DNA of 64,000 nt from Russula earlei (lineage: Eukaryota; Basidiomycota; Agaricomycetes; Russulales; Russulaceae), in the NCBI GenBank assembly GCA_025769875.1, contig JAGFNK010000035.1, forward strand, positions 124,001-188,000. Direction: 5' to 3'. This document shows, piece after piece, positions 23,399 through 34,285 of this stretch (position 1 is its first letter; each line of letters begins with the position of its first letter). The translations under genes were made by a program, and so were the position numbers. The notes below the pieces were generated by a model that saw only the letters and a list, made by a program, of their open reading frames with translations, searched no databases and was not told the DNA's origin.

Positions 23399-23787
23399 CT
23401 CGCCAGCTGCTGCCTCGATAGATGTGGAGGGAGTGGAAATTGATGAGAAACCCACGAGACGAGTTTATTTGTTTGCACATACGTCCCTATACGTCCCTAC
23501 CATAACATCACCACAAGCACTCGTTTCACTGTTGTATTAGATCCATTCATTTTTATGGTCCGTTTCTAATTAATAGGTTTCGTCCCACCCATGTTAATTT
23601 GCACTGTACAGTACTGTACTAATACGACCAACTCTTCGGTCACGCGTCACAAGCCCCCTCTGAAGAGAAGAGATACGGCTCAGGTCACAGGTCACAACCA
23701 GTTATGAAGACTGTGACAAAAATCATTAAAAAATTTCCTAAATGGGAATATTCATTTATTTATTATAAACAAGTGCCTAAATTCTAT

Positions 23788-24414
23788 CTACTTGTTGTCT
23801 GTGTCGCTCACATCATTCGCGACCCAAAATTTGGAGGAATAGAGGATGTTTGCACACTTCTTATGCTTACCATGTCCTTCTACAGCTTGACTAGCCTGAG
23901 TTGTATCAACTACCTCACCATGAACAGACTCCACTGAAGCACACTCTGCATCTGCAGTTATAACAAGGCCACCTTCTTCTCCCGGTATGTACAGCTCATC
24001 ATCATCATCGCAATCCATAGAGTCGGAGCATTCAAGTTGTGTATGCGCGGAAACAATGTCTGTCATGGGAACTTCGCTGTCATCACCATGAATATCAATA
24101 GCACTCTCTTCAAGGTCCTCCATTTGTTCGAGGGAAGTAAGTGTAGGAGGTGCATGGTGGGGCACACCACCTTGGGAACATGGCTGTGTGATCTCCACCC
24201 AAAACATTGGGGTCCACTGTATAGCGTGCCAGGTCAGGGCCTGGGGAGTTCGTGGGGCTTGATCCGAGGGTGGGTATGGACAGGGAGGAGCTGAGAGCAA
24301 GCAGGGATTGTAGCCGGAACGCGACGCGCATGCGAGAGAGAGAGAGAGAGTGTGTGTGTGTTCTTGAAAGGAAAGCGGGAGATTTTGAGGGAGTCGAGGT
24401 GTTCTTTGGCACAT
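23788..24414 (-). other. Acidic open frame inside the TIR transposon
   Basis: A 208-codon frame spans much of the left half of the element. Its C-terminal half is strongly acidic (DSMDCDDDDELYIPGEEGG). Its N-terminal part is read through a GA/GT microsatellite and looks non-coding. It matches no transposase I recognise. It could be a remnant exon of the element's protein or an accidental frame. Confidence 0.25.
24331..24360. repeat. (GA)n(GT)n microsatellite
   Basis: Consecutive GA then GT dinucleotides lie inside the TIR transposon. A similar GT tract (complement CACACACA) occurs at about 31240-31258 inside the hAT element, next to other shared sequence. Confidence 0.8.
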
Positions 24415-25469
24415 GAGAGGGTTAACGCAGATGCAGAAGCTCTTGATTTGATTCCCTAAGCTACTGTACAGGATGGTAGCTACTTAAATACAAAAGTGCT
24501 ACTCCAGAGTCCTGATCTTCCTACTGCGAATCCGCGAGCATGAGGCAATGATGTCGGGGGCGAGATGCCATGGGCAGCGAGTCCTCGCGTAGCATGTTGA
24601 TGACAACATACGTGCGTCATTCATGTCCGTGCGTGGACATGTGGCAGGCGAGGACGATGCTTGACGGACGAGTGGGCTGGAGCCGAGGCGAGTGACGTCG
24701 ACGGCGATCGACTTGAGACGTTGCCGTAGTCTGCTGACATGGGGCAAGGACCGCAGCAGGGATGTCATCGAGAGGCGAGTGCATGAGAGAGAAGGAAAGG
24801 AAGAGGATATGAAGGGCGAAGGGAGGGTGAACGCGTGGCGAGGGAGGGAGATGGTACAAGTCAGGTGCGTTTCCTGGCCACCGGGCTCACACACCTTACA
24901 ACTGTAACAAGCTCGTGAAGTGTTTTTGATGCCTCACAACTGGGATCTGGGAGGAGGGCTTGATGGACATCTATTGGGATAAAGCTGTTCAGTGCAGTCA
25001 TGGTTGTAGCTGCATGGTCCTCAAAGCACACAACAAATTTTTCAAGGTTTTAATGTTCAAATCCCGACTCGCACTCAAGTTGCGTGTCAGACCGCCGCCT
25101 GACGTTAGTGCATGTCACATGTTGCCTCTCGGCCCAATCAGGGCTTTGAAGAGATGTGAGATTTGTCACACGGTTTTCCCAACTTTGAAGAGTCAGTCGG
25201 TCATCGAAATCTGTCACATGTCACAAGCTATGAAGAGTTGGTCGTATTAGTACAGTATAAGAACACCAGGTGCAACTCCGTGTTGGTACTTTCCTTATTT
25301 GGAGCGTGACAAGCGGAATTCTCCATCAACTGCTGTCAACGTGGCATCTGCGCAGCTACAACGTTATATGACAGCCTAATATCACGGTCTGTCCTAACAG
25401 CCATCGCGGTTTGACCCCCAAATTTAGAATAACCCCGTGTTGCTTCTCAGCTCAGTGAGCCTCTCAACT

Positions 25470-26543
25470 ATGCCAGACTCCCGGGTTAAGCTCGTCGACA
25501 TACCTGCGCTGACGTTATACAACGACGAACCTACGCTATCTCGACGAGGTCAGCCAATTCCCCAGCTGATTTGCAAAGGCAAGCCCTGCAGCCTATTCAA
25601 ACCGGATGTAATCCGGTGTATCAACCTTGGAGGCGAGGGTACGAACGTGGATTGGAAGGTATGTTCGTAGCGATGACTTCGTGGTTACTCTGAGTCTCAC
25701 TCATTGACATGCCCCAAAGTGCGAGACGGATCTCCCTGAGTCTTTGCGATTGGGCCGTGTTCAGGTTTCCTGCGAAGGGTGGTCGGGTCCAGGGGACTCC
25801 TATGTCCTGAAAGGTACGTAAGGAGCGTGCTCGGCTGTTAGTCCATTCCACATCTACGACACTCGAAAATCATAGGATCGTGCTCTCTGGAGTACCGCCT
25901 TCAGGAGGTACCAGATGTCTTCAAGCCCTCAACCAATTATATCAAACCGCCAGTCCTCTTGTCCACTTGTGCGTCTTCCTACATCGATGTAGACGCGCGC
26001 CCAACAGTGCTGACCATCATGAAAGCGGGCATTCTATTCCTATGTTTATGTATCGGAGTCCTCGCTTATTTCCTGTACAAGTTTCTCCTCCCGTGCCATG
26101 AGGGCGGTCGTGGTACCACGCGGCCATGGACCCTGCGTCCCAGTCCTTCTACCGGCTCCGGTTGGTTCCCCGGGAGCCACGATGACTACCGACGCCCGCC
26201 TCCGCCCTACTCAAAGTTCCCCGATAATACCACAGGATCCCCGGGCGGCGCGACGTCGCAGGCACGAAACATTCAAGACCGCTTGGGATTCTGGAGCGGA
26301 GCGGCGCTCGGCGGTCTAGGGACCTACGTCTTGACGCGTCAGCGCAACCCAGAGCCGCAGCCGAGGCGATATGACTGGGAAAACGAACGCTACGTTCCAC
26401 GACGTGATCCGGACGATCAAGCACCGCGAGCGAGCGCCGCGTTCTCGGGGCAGCAGTCGAGGGGAAATAGCCGAGAAGGTTCTTCTTCGAACCTTGGGCC
26501 TATGAGGAGAAGCACGGGGTTTGGCGGCTCAACCGTCCGTTAA
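25470..26543 (+). CDS. SARAF (TMEM66) family membrane protein
   Basis: In animals SARAF is an ER membrane protein that dampens store-operated calcium entry. Exons 25470-25658, 25720-25813 and 25876-26543 join in phase with GTATGT and GTACGT donors. The luminal domain shows the family signature order: VKLVDIPALTLYND, PQLICKGKPC, VIRCINLGG, VDWKCETDLPESLRLGRVQV (across the exon 1/2 junction), SCEGWSGPGDSYVLKGSCSL. One transmembrane helix follows (AGILFLCLCIGVLAYFLYKF). A cytosolic Pro/Gly/Arg-rich tail ends GFGGSTVR. The residues before the first ATG (VLLLSSVSLST) look like the end of a signal peptide, and an in-frame stop lies upstream at 25425-25427. A short upstream exon is therefore probably missing from this model. 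The TIR transposon ends only 212 bp upstream. Confidence 0.85.
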
Positions 26544-27242
26544 TATGCTGGACGGAGGCCGGTCGATAGCGCTGGAACTATTGGCATAGTCTGTGAGTGA
26601 GCCCTCCGCTCAATTATCACGCTCCCCATCCCCAGGAGTCCTCAGCTATTCTTTCATAAGTGTGTATGCTATTTATGCGGGTTGAACATCCCTCCTGTAT
26701 CAAAATTGCTACTTTCAGAGGGGCATTCTGGTCATCATCCTCTAACATTGGTGGCTCAATAGATTAGCAATTCAAGAGACCAAGGAATGTAAGGAGAGAA
26801 GATTACTTTCAGAGTTTAAATAAAGGACTTTGCAAGAACACATTTTGATGAAACCAAACCAGACACAAATACAGTTGTCCTAGGAAACCACCACTTCAAA
26901 TAATCAATCAGTTCTTCTAAATGTCACAGGAGTCAGCAACTTTGTGACTGGCTTAGATGAGACACAACACAACCATCAGCACAAAGGAATGAGTAAGAGA
27001 GTAAGATAATCAAATGAGGTAACATAGAGACACTGGTATGTTACAACTCTGTTGAGACATTGGTAACTCCAAGTTGGTGTTGCCACAGTTTGGCTAGCCA
27101 CCAGGGTGTGCACTGTATGATAATGGCTATTGGCTGTACTTATACAGCAGGGTTATGGTTATGGTCATGCCATAGCCATAGATGTCAGCATCATTTCAGG
27201 ACCCTGATAGTATGGATGGTAGTCAAAATGGCTCAAAAGAGC
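26544..27242. other. AT-rich repeat-like spacer
   Basis: This is the start of the repeat block. No coding potential is seen. A TGGTTATGG/CCATAGCCATAG short palindrome lies near 27145-27185. CG dinucleotides become rare here compared with the gene-rich side. Confidence 0.4.
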
Positions 27243-27715
27243 TGTCAAGACTCACTGTTGAACCATACAGTTCAAGAGCAAGGGGAAAGGCTGAAAACAA
27301 GTCAGAAGGCTTCTAAGACAGTGTTGGCAAGGAGAATGGTCCAGATGAGCAACAGATACCAGAGAGGCATGTTACTGGTAGCAAGAGGCAGTGATAGAGG
27401 GAGGAGGCCAGTGGGTGTCAAGACTCACTGTTGAACAATCCAGTTAAATAGCAAGGGGAAAGGCTAGAGACAAGTTGATAGATGTCTAAGACAGCATGGG
27501 CAAGGAGGAGAGACCACAGAAGTAACAGGTACCAGAGAGGTACTGTCAGGACTCACTGTTGAACTATCCAGTTCAAGAGCGAGGAATAAGCTCGAAGACG
27601 AGTCGATAGACATCCAATACTGTGTGAGCGAGAAGTAGGGTCCAAAGCAGTAGCAAATACCAGAGCGGTATAGTTACTGGTAGAGTCAAGCAGGTACGCA
27701 GGGAAGAAGCCAGAA
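27243..27715 (+). repeat. Three tandem units of repeat K (LTR-like)
   Basis: Units begin TGTCAAGACTCACTGTTGAA at 27243, TGTCAAGACTCACTGTTGAA at 27416 and TGTCAGGACTCACTGTTGAA at 27544. Each runs on with CCAGTT(C)AA..AGC..GG, a GATGTCTAAGAC-like part and a TACCAGAG.GGTA.. part. A further unit lies at 33350-33493, beside another LTR-H copy. TGTCA starts suggest LTR or TRIM sequence. Confidence 0.65.
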
Positions 27716-28482
27716 TGGTCACAAGGGGATGGTCCTTAAAGGAGTATCCCAGGATTGGAGAGTGCCATAAACAAATGGACAGTTTGAGGACTGTCTATTA
27801 CTTTATTGAGCGCTTATATACTACAGGAGAACTGCTAAATAGGGAACAAGTCAAAACCTTGTTATCAAGCACAATAGAGTGATGAGTAAGAAGTTGGGAT
27901 GCGCTTACTGAGCATGCTCAGTCATGCTCAGTAAGCTGCTGAGTAAGAAGGCTTCTCTTGATGAGTAAGAGCCTTTACTGTCCATGTGTTCACTGCTTTA
28001 GTACACGTGCAAAGCACCTGATTCATTTGCTGTTAGTTAGTTTAGGGCTGGTCATTTGAGGACTTATAGTTTGGTCCAAGGAATAGAGTTGTCTATAAGG
28101 TCCTTTATATAGTTCTATTAGGGTCCTTAGAGTCAACCCTAATACTTCTACTAAATTCTATAGTTATTAGAGTCAGTCTAATAATGCGTTGTAGGGTCTT
28201 TAGTATTGTATCAGTGCCTATTGTAGGGCACTTAGGGTCGTCCTAAAGGGTCCTTAGGGAGGCTATAGTACTGTCCTTTATTGCTAAAAGGGTTGCCATT
28301 AAGTGGGGCTTGCTGTATGTCAATTGTGCCAAGAATTGCTTGCGTGACAATGTGCACATGATATTGTGGACACCTCTACTCACCCCTTTTGTCCATGTGA
28401 ACAGGGTGACACCATAGAGGCTGGGTTTCCTCTCATAAGGAAGGGTCCTTCAAGGGCCCTCTCCGGGAAATGGTTCATGACA
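27716..28482 (+). repeat. LTR family H, copy 1
   Basis: A 767-bp repeat begins TGGTCACAAGGGGATGGTCC and ends GGAAATGGTTCATGACA. It aligns along its whole length with the inverse of 33494-34285, which begins TGTCACAAGGGG. TG..CA ends with short inverted TGTCA/TGACA termini fit an LTR. A TATA-like CTTATATACTAC lies at about 27813. No matching target duplication was seen. A related partial start recurs at about 28540-28620. Confidence 0.75.
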
Positions 28483-28866
28483 GGTACTGTTTTTGGTAGC
28501 AAGAGACAGGAATGTGGAGAGAAAGGCTGGCAGCTGGTGGGGCAGAGAGGGCAGTCCTAAAGGAGTACCCCTGGTAAAGAGAGTGCTGCAATCAAATGGA
28601 CAGTCTATTGACTGCCAGTGTTTAATGTGTGCCTTAAAGTAAGGTACAAGGTGACCCATATATGTACAGGATGAGTAAGGTGCAGTTATGGTCTGAGTAA
28701 TGCACAAGGCTGAATAATGCATAATTGGAGCTTTACTAATATACTAGTAAACCTTGCTGACTCTTCTTCAGAGTCTGAGGCATGTGATTCCAATACTTGG
28801 AAGTCCCTGGATGAGTTTTCATTTGTTGTATTGTGTGTTTATAAGGATTGAACCACTTTACTATAG

Positions 28867-29190
28867 TAAGGATTGAGTAGCTCAGTGGCTGGAGTGCTTG
28901 GTCCTATTTGTTGGAGGTCCTGGGTTCAATCCTGGTAATGGGCTATTTTTTATGAGGCAACCTGGAGCCACACTTGGCACCATCATCTTGTGAGTGTATA
29001 CTTGTTGCTTAGTCCCCTTTCAATGAAAGACTGTAGCTGGCTTTCTGTACTAAGGGTCTTGGATTCAATCCTGTGTAATGGGCTATTATGTGAGATAGCT
29101 TGGAGTCAAACTTGGCACCACTATCTTGCTTGTTAGTAGTTGTATATGCTCCTCTTTAAGTACCTTTAATGGAATGGACTCTTTGAGAGC
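28867..29190 (+). repeat. tRNA-derived SINE-like sequence, two tandem copies
   Basis: The segment from 28873 reads GAGTAGCTCAGTGGCTGGAG, matching an RNA polymerase III A box. It is followed about 30 bp later by GGGTTCAATCCTGG, matching a B box. The body continues with a unit containing CTTGGCACCA. Around 29060 a second copy shows the B-box part (GGATTCAATCCTG, GTAATGGGCTATT) and the same body. The acceptor stem does not fold as a functional tRNA, so a SINE head is the better reading. Confidence 0.6.
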
Positions 29191-29914
29191 ATTTATGACA
29201 AGAGGTGTCCATTTACTGGTAAATGGACTTAGGTTCAAACTCTGCTCTACACATGAGTAGGAGATCATTTGCTGAATGCACCAGTAGGAGGACAGTAGAC
29301 CTGCCCTCAAGTATTAGTCATATGGTCTGTGCACCATCACCTGTTATGTATATAAATCTACCAATTGTTGATGAAAAACAGTCAATTGAGCAATGTGCCC
29401 CCATGAAGGGGGTTTTCCAAAAAAATTATTTTGGCCCTTTCAGGTCCAAGAGGCATAGCACATTGCACCATGAAGGCGCTCCATGCATCCTGGCCTCAGG
29501 TGGAGCAAAGTCCACCAGGTTACTGGTTAAGGGGCAATTCCTCACAGCCTGACTGCTGCAATTGCAACTTCTCAGGGTTTGGGTGCCTTACCAGAAAAGG
29601 CTGCCATAGCACCCAATCAAAATAGCTGGACAGAGACAGCTAATTGTATGGGTATCAAGAAACCCCCAAAGCAGCAGTGCCTTTCTGATGAGCACAGGTT
29701 GATGAAGAGAAGCATCAGTGCTGCCAAAGGCAAGTGCCATCATGTTCATAGTGACCCCTAGACTGGAGATGAATGATTAGGTACACACACCAAACCTGAT
29801 GCTGACTCCACCATGGCCAATGTGCATGCACAGGCATGTGCACCTCCCCTTGCTGTAAGGTAGCCATATGGCTGGCCACAGAATCACATGCAGAAATGCA
29901 ATGCAACACAATAC
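29191..29914. other. Repeat-derived sequence, unclassified
   Basis: No gene is recognised. CG is almost absent and short frames are full of stops. It is bounded by SINE-like sequence on the left and an LTR-H fragment on the right, so it is probably decayed transposon sequence. Confidence 0.35.
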
Positions 29915-30036
29915 TGTCATGAACCATTTCCCAGAGAGGGTCCTTGAAGGACCCTTCCTTAGTAGAGGAAACCCAGCCTCTATGGTGCCACCCTGTTCAC
30001 ATGGACAAAAGGGGTGAGTAGAGGTGTCCACAATAT
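29915..30036 (-). repeat. LTR family H, copy 2 (fragment)
   Basis: The complement of the LTR-H 3' end (TGTCATGAACCATTTCC ... GGTGTCCACAATAT) is cut at 30036 by the hAT element. The 8 bases CACAATAT at 30029-30036 are duplicated at 33336-33343. Confidence 0.75.
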
Positions 30037-33000
30037 TTAGTGCTTCAAAGTCCAGTTAAGTCTGGTTTTTTCCATGATTTTGGTGTGACCGAGACCATGA
30101 CTGGCTATCAGTTTGCCAAATCTACAAAAAACCGGACCGGACTGCACATGACCAGTTACATTCGGTCATTTGCAGTCAATTGACCAGTTCAGACCTGTCT
30201 TGACCCAGGAACAGCCGCGCTCGTGCTCTCGCATCATCATTGCTGCCACACTTGTGACCATGCTGCCACTGCCCTCTCTCTCATGTTGCTGCCACTTTCC
30301 ACCACCACCCTTGTTGCATCCACTGTAAGGTGGATTCCCACTGGCTTGGGAATCACACGGTGCGCTACTTTCATGCACTCCCTCCCTCCATGCATGCTGG
30401 GCCAATTCCGACACAACACATGAATCCATGATGACACACAACTGAACTTCCCGCGTGTGCAAAAATCGCGTGTTAAGCTGTATGCTTTTTTTTTTTCTTT
30501 CATGACTTTCTCTCATCCGGCTGTAAGGTGTCTAAGCCCACTGACTGGGAAACTCACACTCGCCCCCACCTCCCACATGTCATCTCTCCCTCCACTCCTC
30601 CATCCAACTGCTGCCACTCTTTTCCTTTCTTATTCTCCTTCCCTCTTGTGCCAATTTTTCGACGTCACCACTGCATTCCCCACTCTGTGCCTGGGAACAG
30701 CAACAGCAGCTCAACCTGATCACCTCCGACATCACCTGTTTGCCCGCGCCTCACGCTCCCCCATCCACATCCATCCCTTGTGCCACTAGTCACTTTGTCT
30801 GCCTCATGCTCCCCACCTTTTTGTCATATTGCTCTCGCCCGTTGTCAATTCCCTTTCATCCTGCTCTCACCTCTCCGTCATCATTCATAAATCATCATCC
30901 TTGCACTCATCACATGACTATGCATGGACCCCGTTGACGCATTTGCCGTCATCATTGTCACTTGATCCAAGGGCTCGTTGCCCACAGTGCCTCGCCCATT
31001 TGTCCTCGCTGCACTGCCTTGTGCTCGTGGACTCACAGTCGAAGGAATAGGATTCTCATGTAGTTGTCTCCTCATTCATGTCTTGGATTACCTGACTCTC
31101 TCTCACTTTTTGCTACAGTATTTAAGGCTACTAGCCACAGTCTCGAATAAGAGTTGAGTTTTGCAGTTTCTTGCAATCTATTGCACCTGCATTTGCCCTC
31201 TCCTCATCTGCCTGTGTGAACAATTCTCTTGAGAACACACATAAACACACACACACTCTCTTGCGTACGCGCTCCTCTGGATCATCGAGTGTCAGTCCAG
31301 GGCACAACCTTGCTCTCAGCTTGTCCCTAGTCTGAACCCACCCTCGGATCAACTCCCACGGACTATGCATGCCCGTTCTGGCATGCTACACAGCCAATCC
31401 CTAACTTGAAACCCTGATGGCATGCAACACATCTTTTCCTGTGTGCACAATTTTCATGCATTGAGCCATGTGCATTTTTTTTCCCCCTCTTTCTTTCATT
31501 TTCATGGCTTTCTGATTCATTCCGCTTTGCAGGCTGCGTTTTCATGTGTTCGTGTTCATCTCATGCCTGTGCATCACAGCCCATCACCACCATGCCTCCT
31601 CCCTCACCTTGTCTCACCTTGTCTCCACCTCTGCCTCGAGCACATACAGAACCTCTAGGTATAGGAAGAGGTTCACATTATGACAGGTTATGACCAGTCA
31701 TCTGTTGTCAGGTGAATCATGACTGGTCATGAAATCACATGCAGAACTGCGACGGACAATTGCGATGTGATGCTCCATCCCTTTTATCCTTTGCCACCGA
31801 CTGTACGCCCATGCTACCACCTTGCACCCAACGTCAAGACCTCAACCACATCGCCTGCCCCTCCCCACTGACCATGCATGCATGTCACTGTTGTGAACTA
31901 AGGCCAGGCCTTGGCCATATGTCATCCTGTTAATAACTCAACAAAGCCCTTTCACTTCGTACCCTCTACCCATCTCTGTTCCCAATCAAGTTCCCTCCTA
32001 ACAAAGCATACATTGCAAAGGACCCTGGTTTCCAATCCCTCTGACTTGCTAAAACACCCTCCTTCCTATCAGAGTAACTCACCATGTGTTGGCCACATGA
32101 CCATTCAGCCACTTGCTACTGAAACACTGGAAGGACTCCTAGACCTCTTGGACAATCTACATGACATCATGAAGCGCCACTGACATCATAGCTGACTGAG
32201 CAACTCCACCATGACATCATACGCTCACCAAGCACTCCACAATGATGTCATTATGATATCATCGCTCCACTGTCTCCCTAATCGTCCTGAGTCACCCATA
32301 GGTCTGACACAATGTGTTTATGCCCTTAGAATCCAATTGGAGCGGTCCAAAGAGTCTGAGTTATTCTCTGTAGTTTGTACTCAGACTTGTAACTAGTATA
32401 TAAGCCCCAATGTAACATGGCAGTCGTCAGACTGTCCATTTGTGATACTCTCATCTTCCTGGGTACTCTCCTGCGACTGCTCAGTTTAAAGCCTTCTCTC
32501 ATCCTCAAGGTACTCTTCAATGACTGCCTTGTCTAAAGCCCCTTTGCTGCACTGGCCTCCAGTCTTTGCCTCTGCCTCCTGCAACACGTACCAGTCCCCA
32601 TCTGGTACCTTCTAGTTATTTGGCTCATCCTCCTGCTCAATGCCACCTATGCTGCGTACTGTCTGTTCTGACCCTTGCCCACCTGCTCCTGAGTCCTTAG
32701 TGATCAGCAGTATGTGTCTTGACAGTCACGCCCCAGCTCAGGTGATGCATTTGCATCTCAAACCTTTCACCATGGCCTCGACTGCCTCGCCTGGTCCCAA
32801 TCCTCTGATTCCCTTTCACCATTCCATTTCCTTCTACTCTTTGTATTTCCCCCCATGTATATAAAACCCTTAGTTACTCTGTAGTAAAGAGAGAGAAGAA
32901 TAAGATCCCCTTTCCTTTAACATCTGCCTCTGCTCAAATGAAGAACTTTGAACAACCATGCATGTGATACCAGCTCCTCTCTCCCCTTCTTGCTCCCACC

Positions 33001-33335
33001 TCTGGTTCCTCAGTCAATGTCCACTTACTGGTCTAACAGCCCTCTCTTTCACACTCATGCATCCCTGGACACACCACACTGGTGGTTTAGAGCTTGCCTA
33101 AAGCTGTGACCATAATTTTCAAACCCATGAAATCTTGACCGAAATCCCAGGCACACCAGGCACACCAGTCATGACCAGTCATAACCAGTTTTTATCTTGT
33201 TTGAAAGTTGATGTGACTGTGACTGGCAATTCTACAAACCAGTTTGACCTTGACTGAAAGTTCAGTCATGATTGGTCAGGTCAGGTTCAGTCAAGCAGTT
33301 TTTTGCAGTCAATGTGACCTGACCTGAAAGCACTA
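30037..33335. mobile_element. hAT-type DNA transposon with 8-bp target duplication
   Basis: The element is flanked by CACAATAT at 30029-30036 and 33336-33343. The left end reads TTAGTGCTTCAAAGTCC and the right end GACCTGAAAGCACTA, so the short inverted repeat is TAGTGCTT. Subterminal GACCAGTCATGACCAGT motifs recur near both ends. Eight-base duplications with short TIRs are characteristic of hAT elements. No transposase was recognised. Parts of the interior (about 31100-31400) match the TIR transposon at 23.6-25.3 kb. TATA-like sequences at about 32396 (TATATAAGCC) and 32858 (TATATAAAACC) suggest a further LTR remnant from about 31890. Confidence 0.7.
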
Positions 33336-33349
33336 CACAATATCATGCA

Positions 33350-33493
33350 TGTCAAGATGCACTGTTGAACTATCCAGTTCAAGAGCAAGGGATAAGCTCA
33401 AAGATGAGTTGATAGATGTCTAAGATGGTGTGGGCTAGTAGTAATGTCCAGAGCAGTACCAAATACCAAAGAGGTATGGTAACTGGGAGCATC
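33350..33493 (+). repeat. Repeat K, single unit
   Basis: The sequence starts TGTCAAGATGCACTGTTGAA and ends GGTATGGTAACTGGGAGCAT. It corresponds to the tandem units at 27243-27715. Confidence 0.6.
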
Positions 33494-34285
33494 TGTCATG
33501 AACCATTTCCTGGAGAGGGCCCTTGAAGGACCCTTCCTTATAAGAGGAAACCCAGCCTCTATGGTGTCACCCTGTTCACACACACAAAAGGGGTGAGTAG
33601 AGGTGTCCACAATATTGTGCATGCATTGTCATGTGAGCAATTCTTGGCACAATCGACATACAGCAAGCCCCACTTAATGGCAACCCTTTTAGCAATAAAG
33701 GACAGTATTATAGCCTCCCTAAGGACCCTTTAGGACAACTCTAAGTGCCCTACAATAGGCACTAACACAATACTAAAGACCCCCTACAACGTGTTATTAG
33801 ACTAACTCTAGTAACCATAGAATGAACTATAAAGCAATACTAAGGACCTTAATAGGAGTATTAGGGTCAACTCTAAGGACCCCAATAGAACTATATAAGG
33901 GGCCTTATAGGCAACTCTATTCCCTGAACCAAACTACAAGTCTTCAAATGACCGGCCCTAAACTAACCACAGCAAATGAATCAGGTGCTTTGCATGTGTA
34001 CTAAAGCAGTGAACATGTGGACAGTAAAGGCTCTTACTCATCAATAGAAGCCTTCTTACTCAGCAGCTTACTGAGCATGACTGAGCATGCTCAGTAAGCA
34101 TACTCTGGCTTCTTACTCATCTGTCTATTGTGCTTGATAACAAGGTTATGACTTGTTCCCTATTTAGCAGTTCTCTTGTAGTATATTAGTGCTCAATAAA
34201 GTAGCAGACAGTCTTCAGACTGTCCATTTGTTTACAGCACTCTCTACCCCTGGGATACTCCTTTAAGGACCATCCCCTTGTGACA
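33494..34285 (-). repeat. LTR family H, copy 3
   Basis: A 792-bp inverse copy of 27716-28482. Read on the minus strand it starts TGTCACAAGGGGATGG at 34285 and ends TTCATGACA at 33494. The flank beyond 34285 (GAGGCCAGAA on the minus strand) also matches the flank of copy 1 (GAAGCCAGAA), so the shared segment extends past the LTR boundary. Confidence 0.8.

Larger units (their letters stand above)
23612..25257. mobile_element. TIR DNA transposon with TA target duplication (Tc1/mariner-like)
   Basis: A perfect 26-bp inverted repeat bounds this 1,646-bp segment. The left end (23612-23637) begins TACTGTACTAATACGACCAA and the right end (25232-25257) is its exact complement. If the outer TA is the target duplication, the TIRs are 24 bp and start CTGTACTAATACG. 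TA duplication is typical of Tc1/mariner and pogo elements. Subterminal GAAGAG and TGTGACA motifs recur on both sides. No DDE transposase was recognised, so it may be non-autonomous. It separates the MFS gene from the SARAF gene. Confidence 0.75.

Noticed and set aside
14991..26543. A calcium-handling gene cluster (GDT1 plus SARAF)
   Set aside because: The two genes are 9 kb apart, on opposite strands, with BTB, MED19 and MFS genes between them. There is no sign of co-regulation.
28867..28945. A tRNA gene
   Set aside because: A and B boxes are present, but the acceptor and anticodon stems do not pair as in a functional tRNA, and the sequence continues into a repeated body. A SINE head fits better.
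33398..33622. A conserved peptide (FCVCEQGDTIEAGFPLIRKG) repeated in several places
   Set aside because: It is a reading of the LTR-H 3' end, on either strand depending on the copy, without a start or stop in common. Conservation is at the DNA level.
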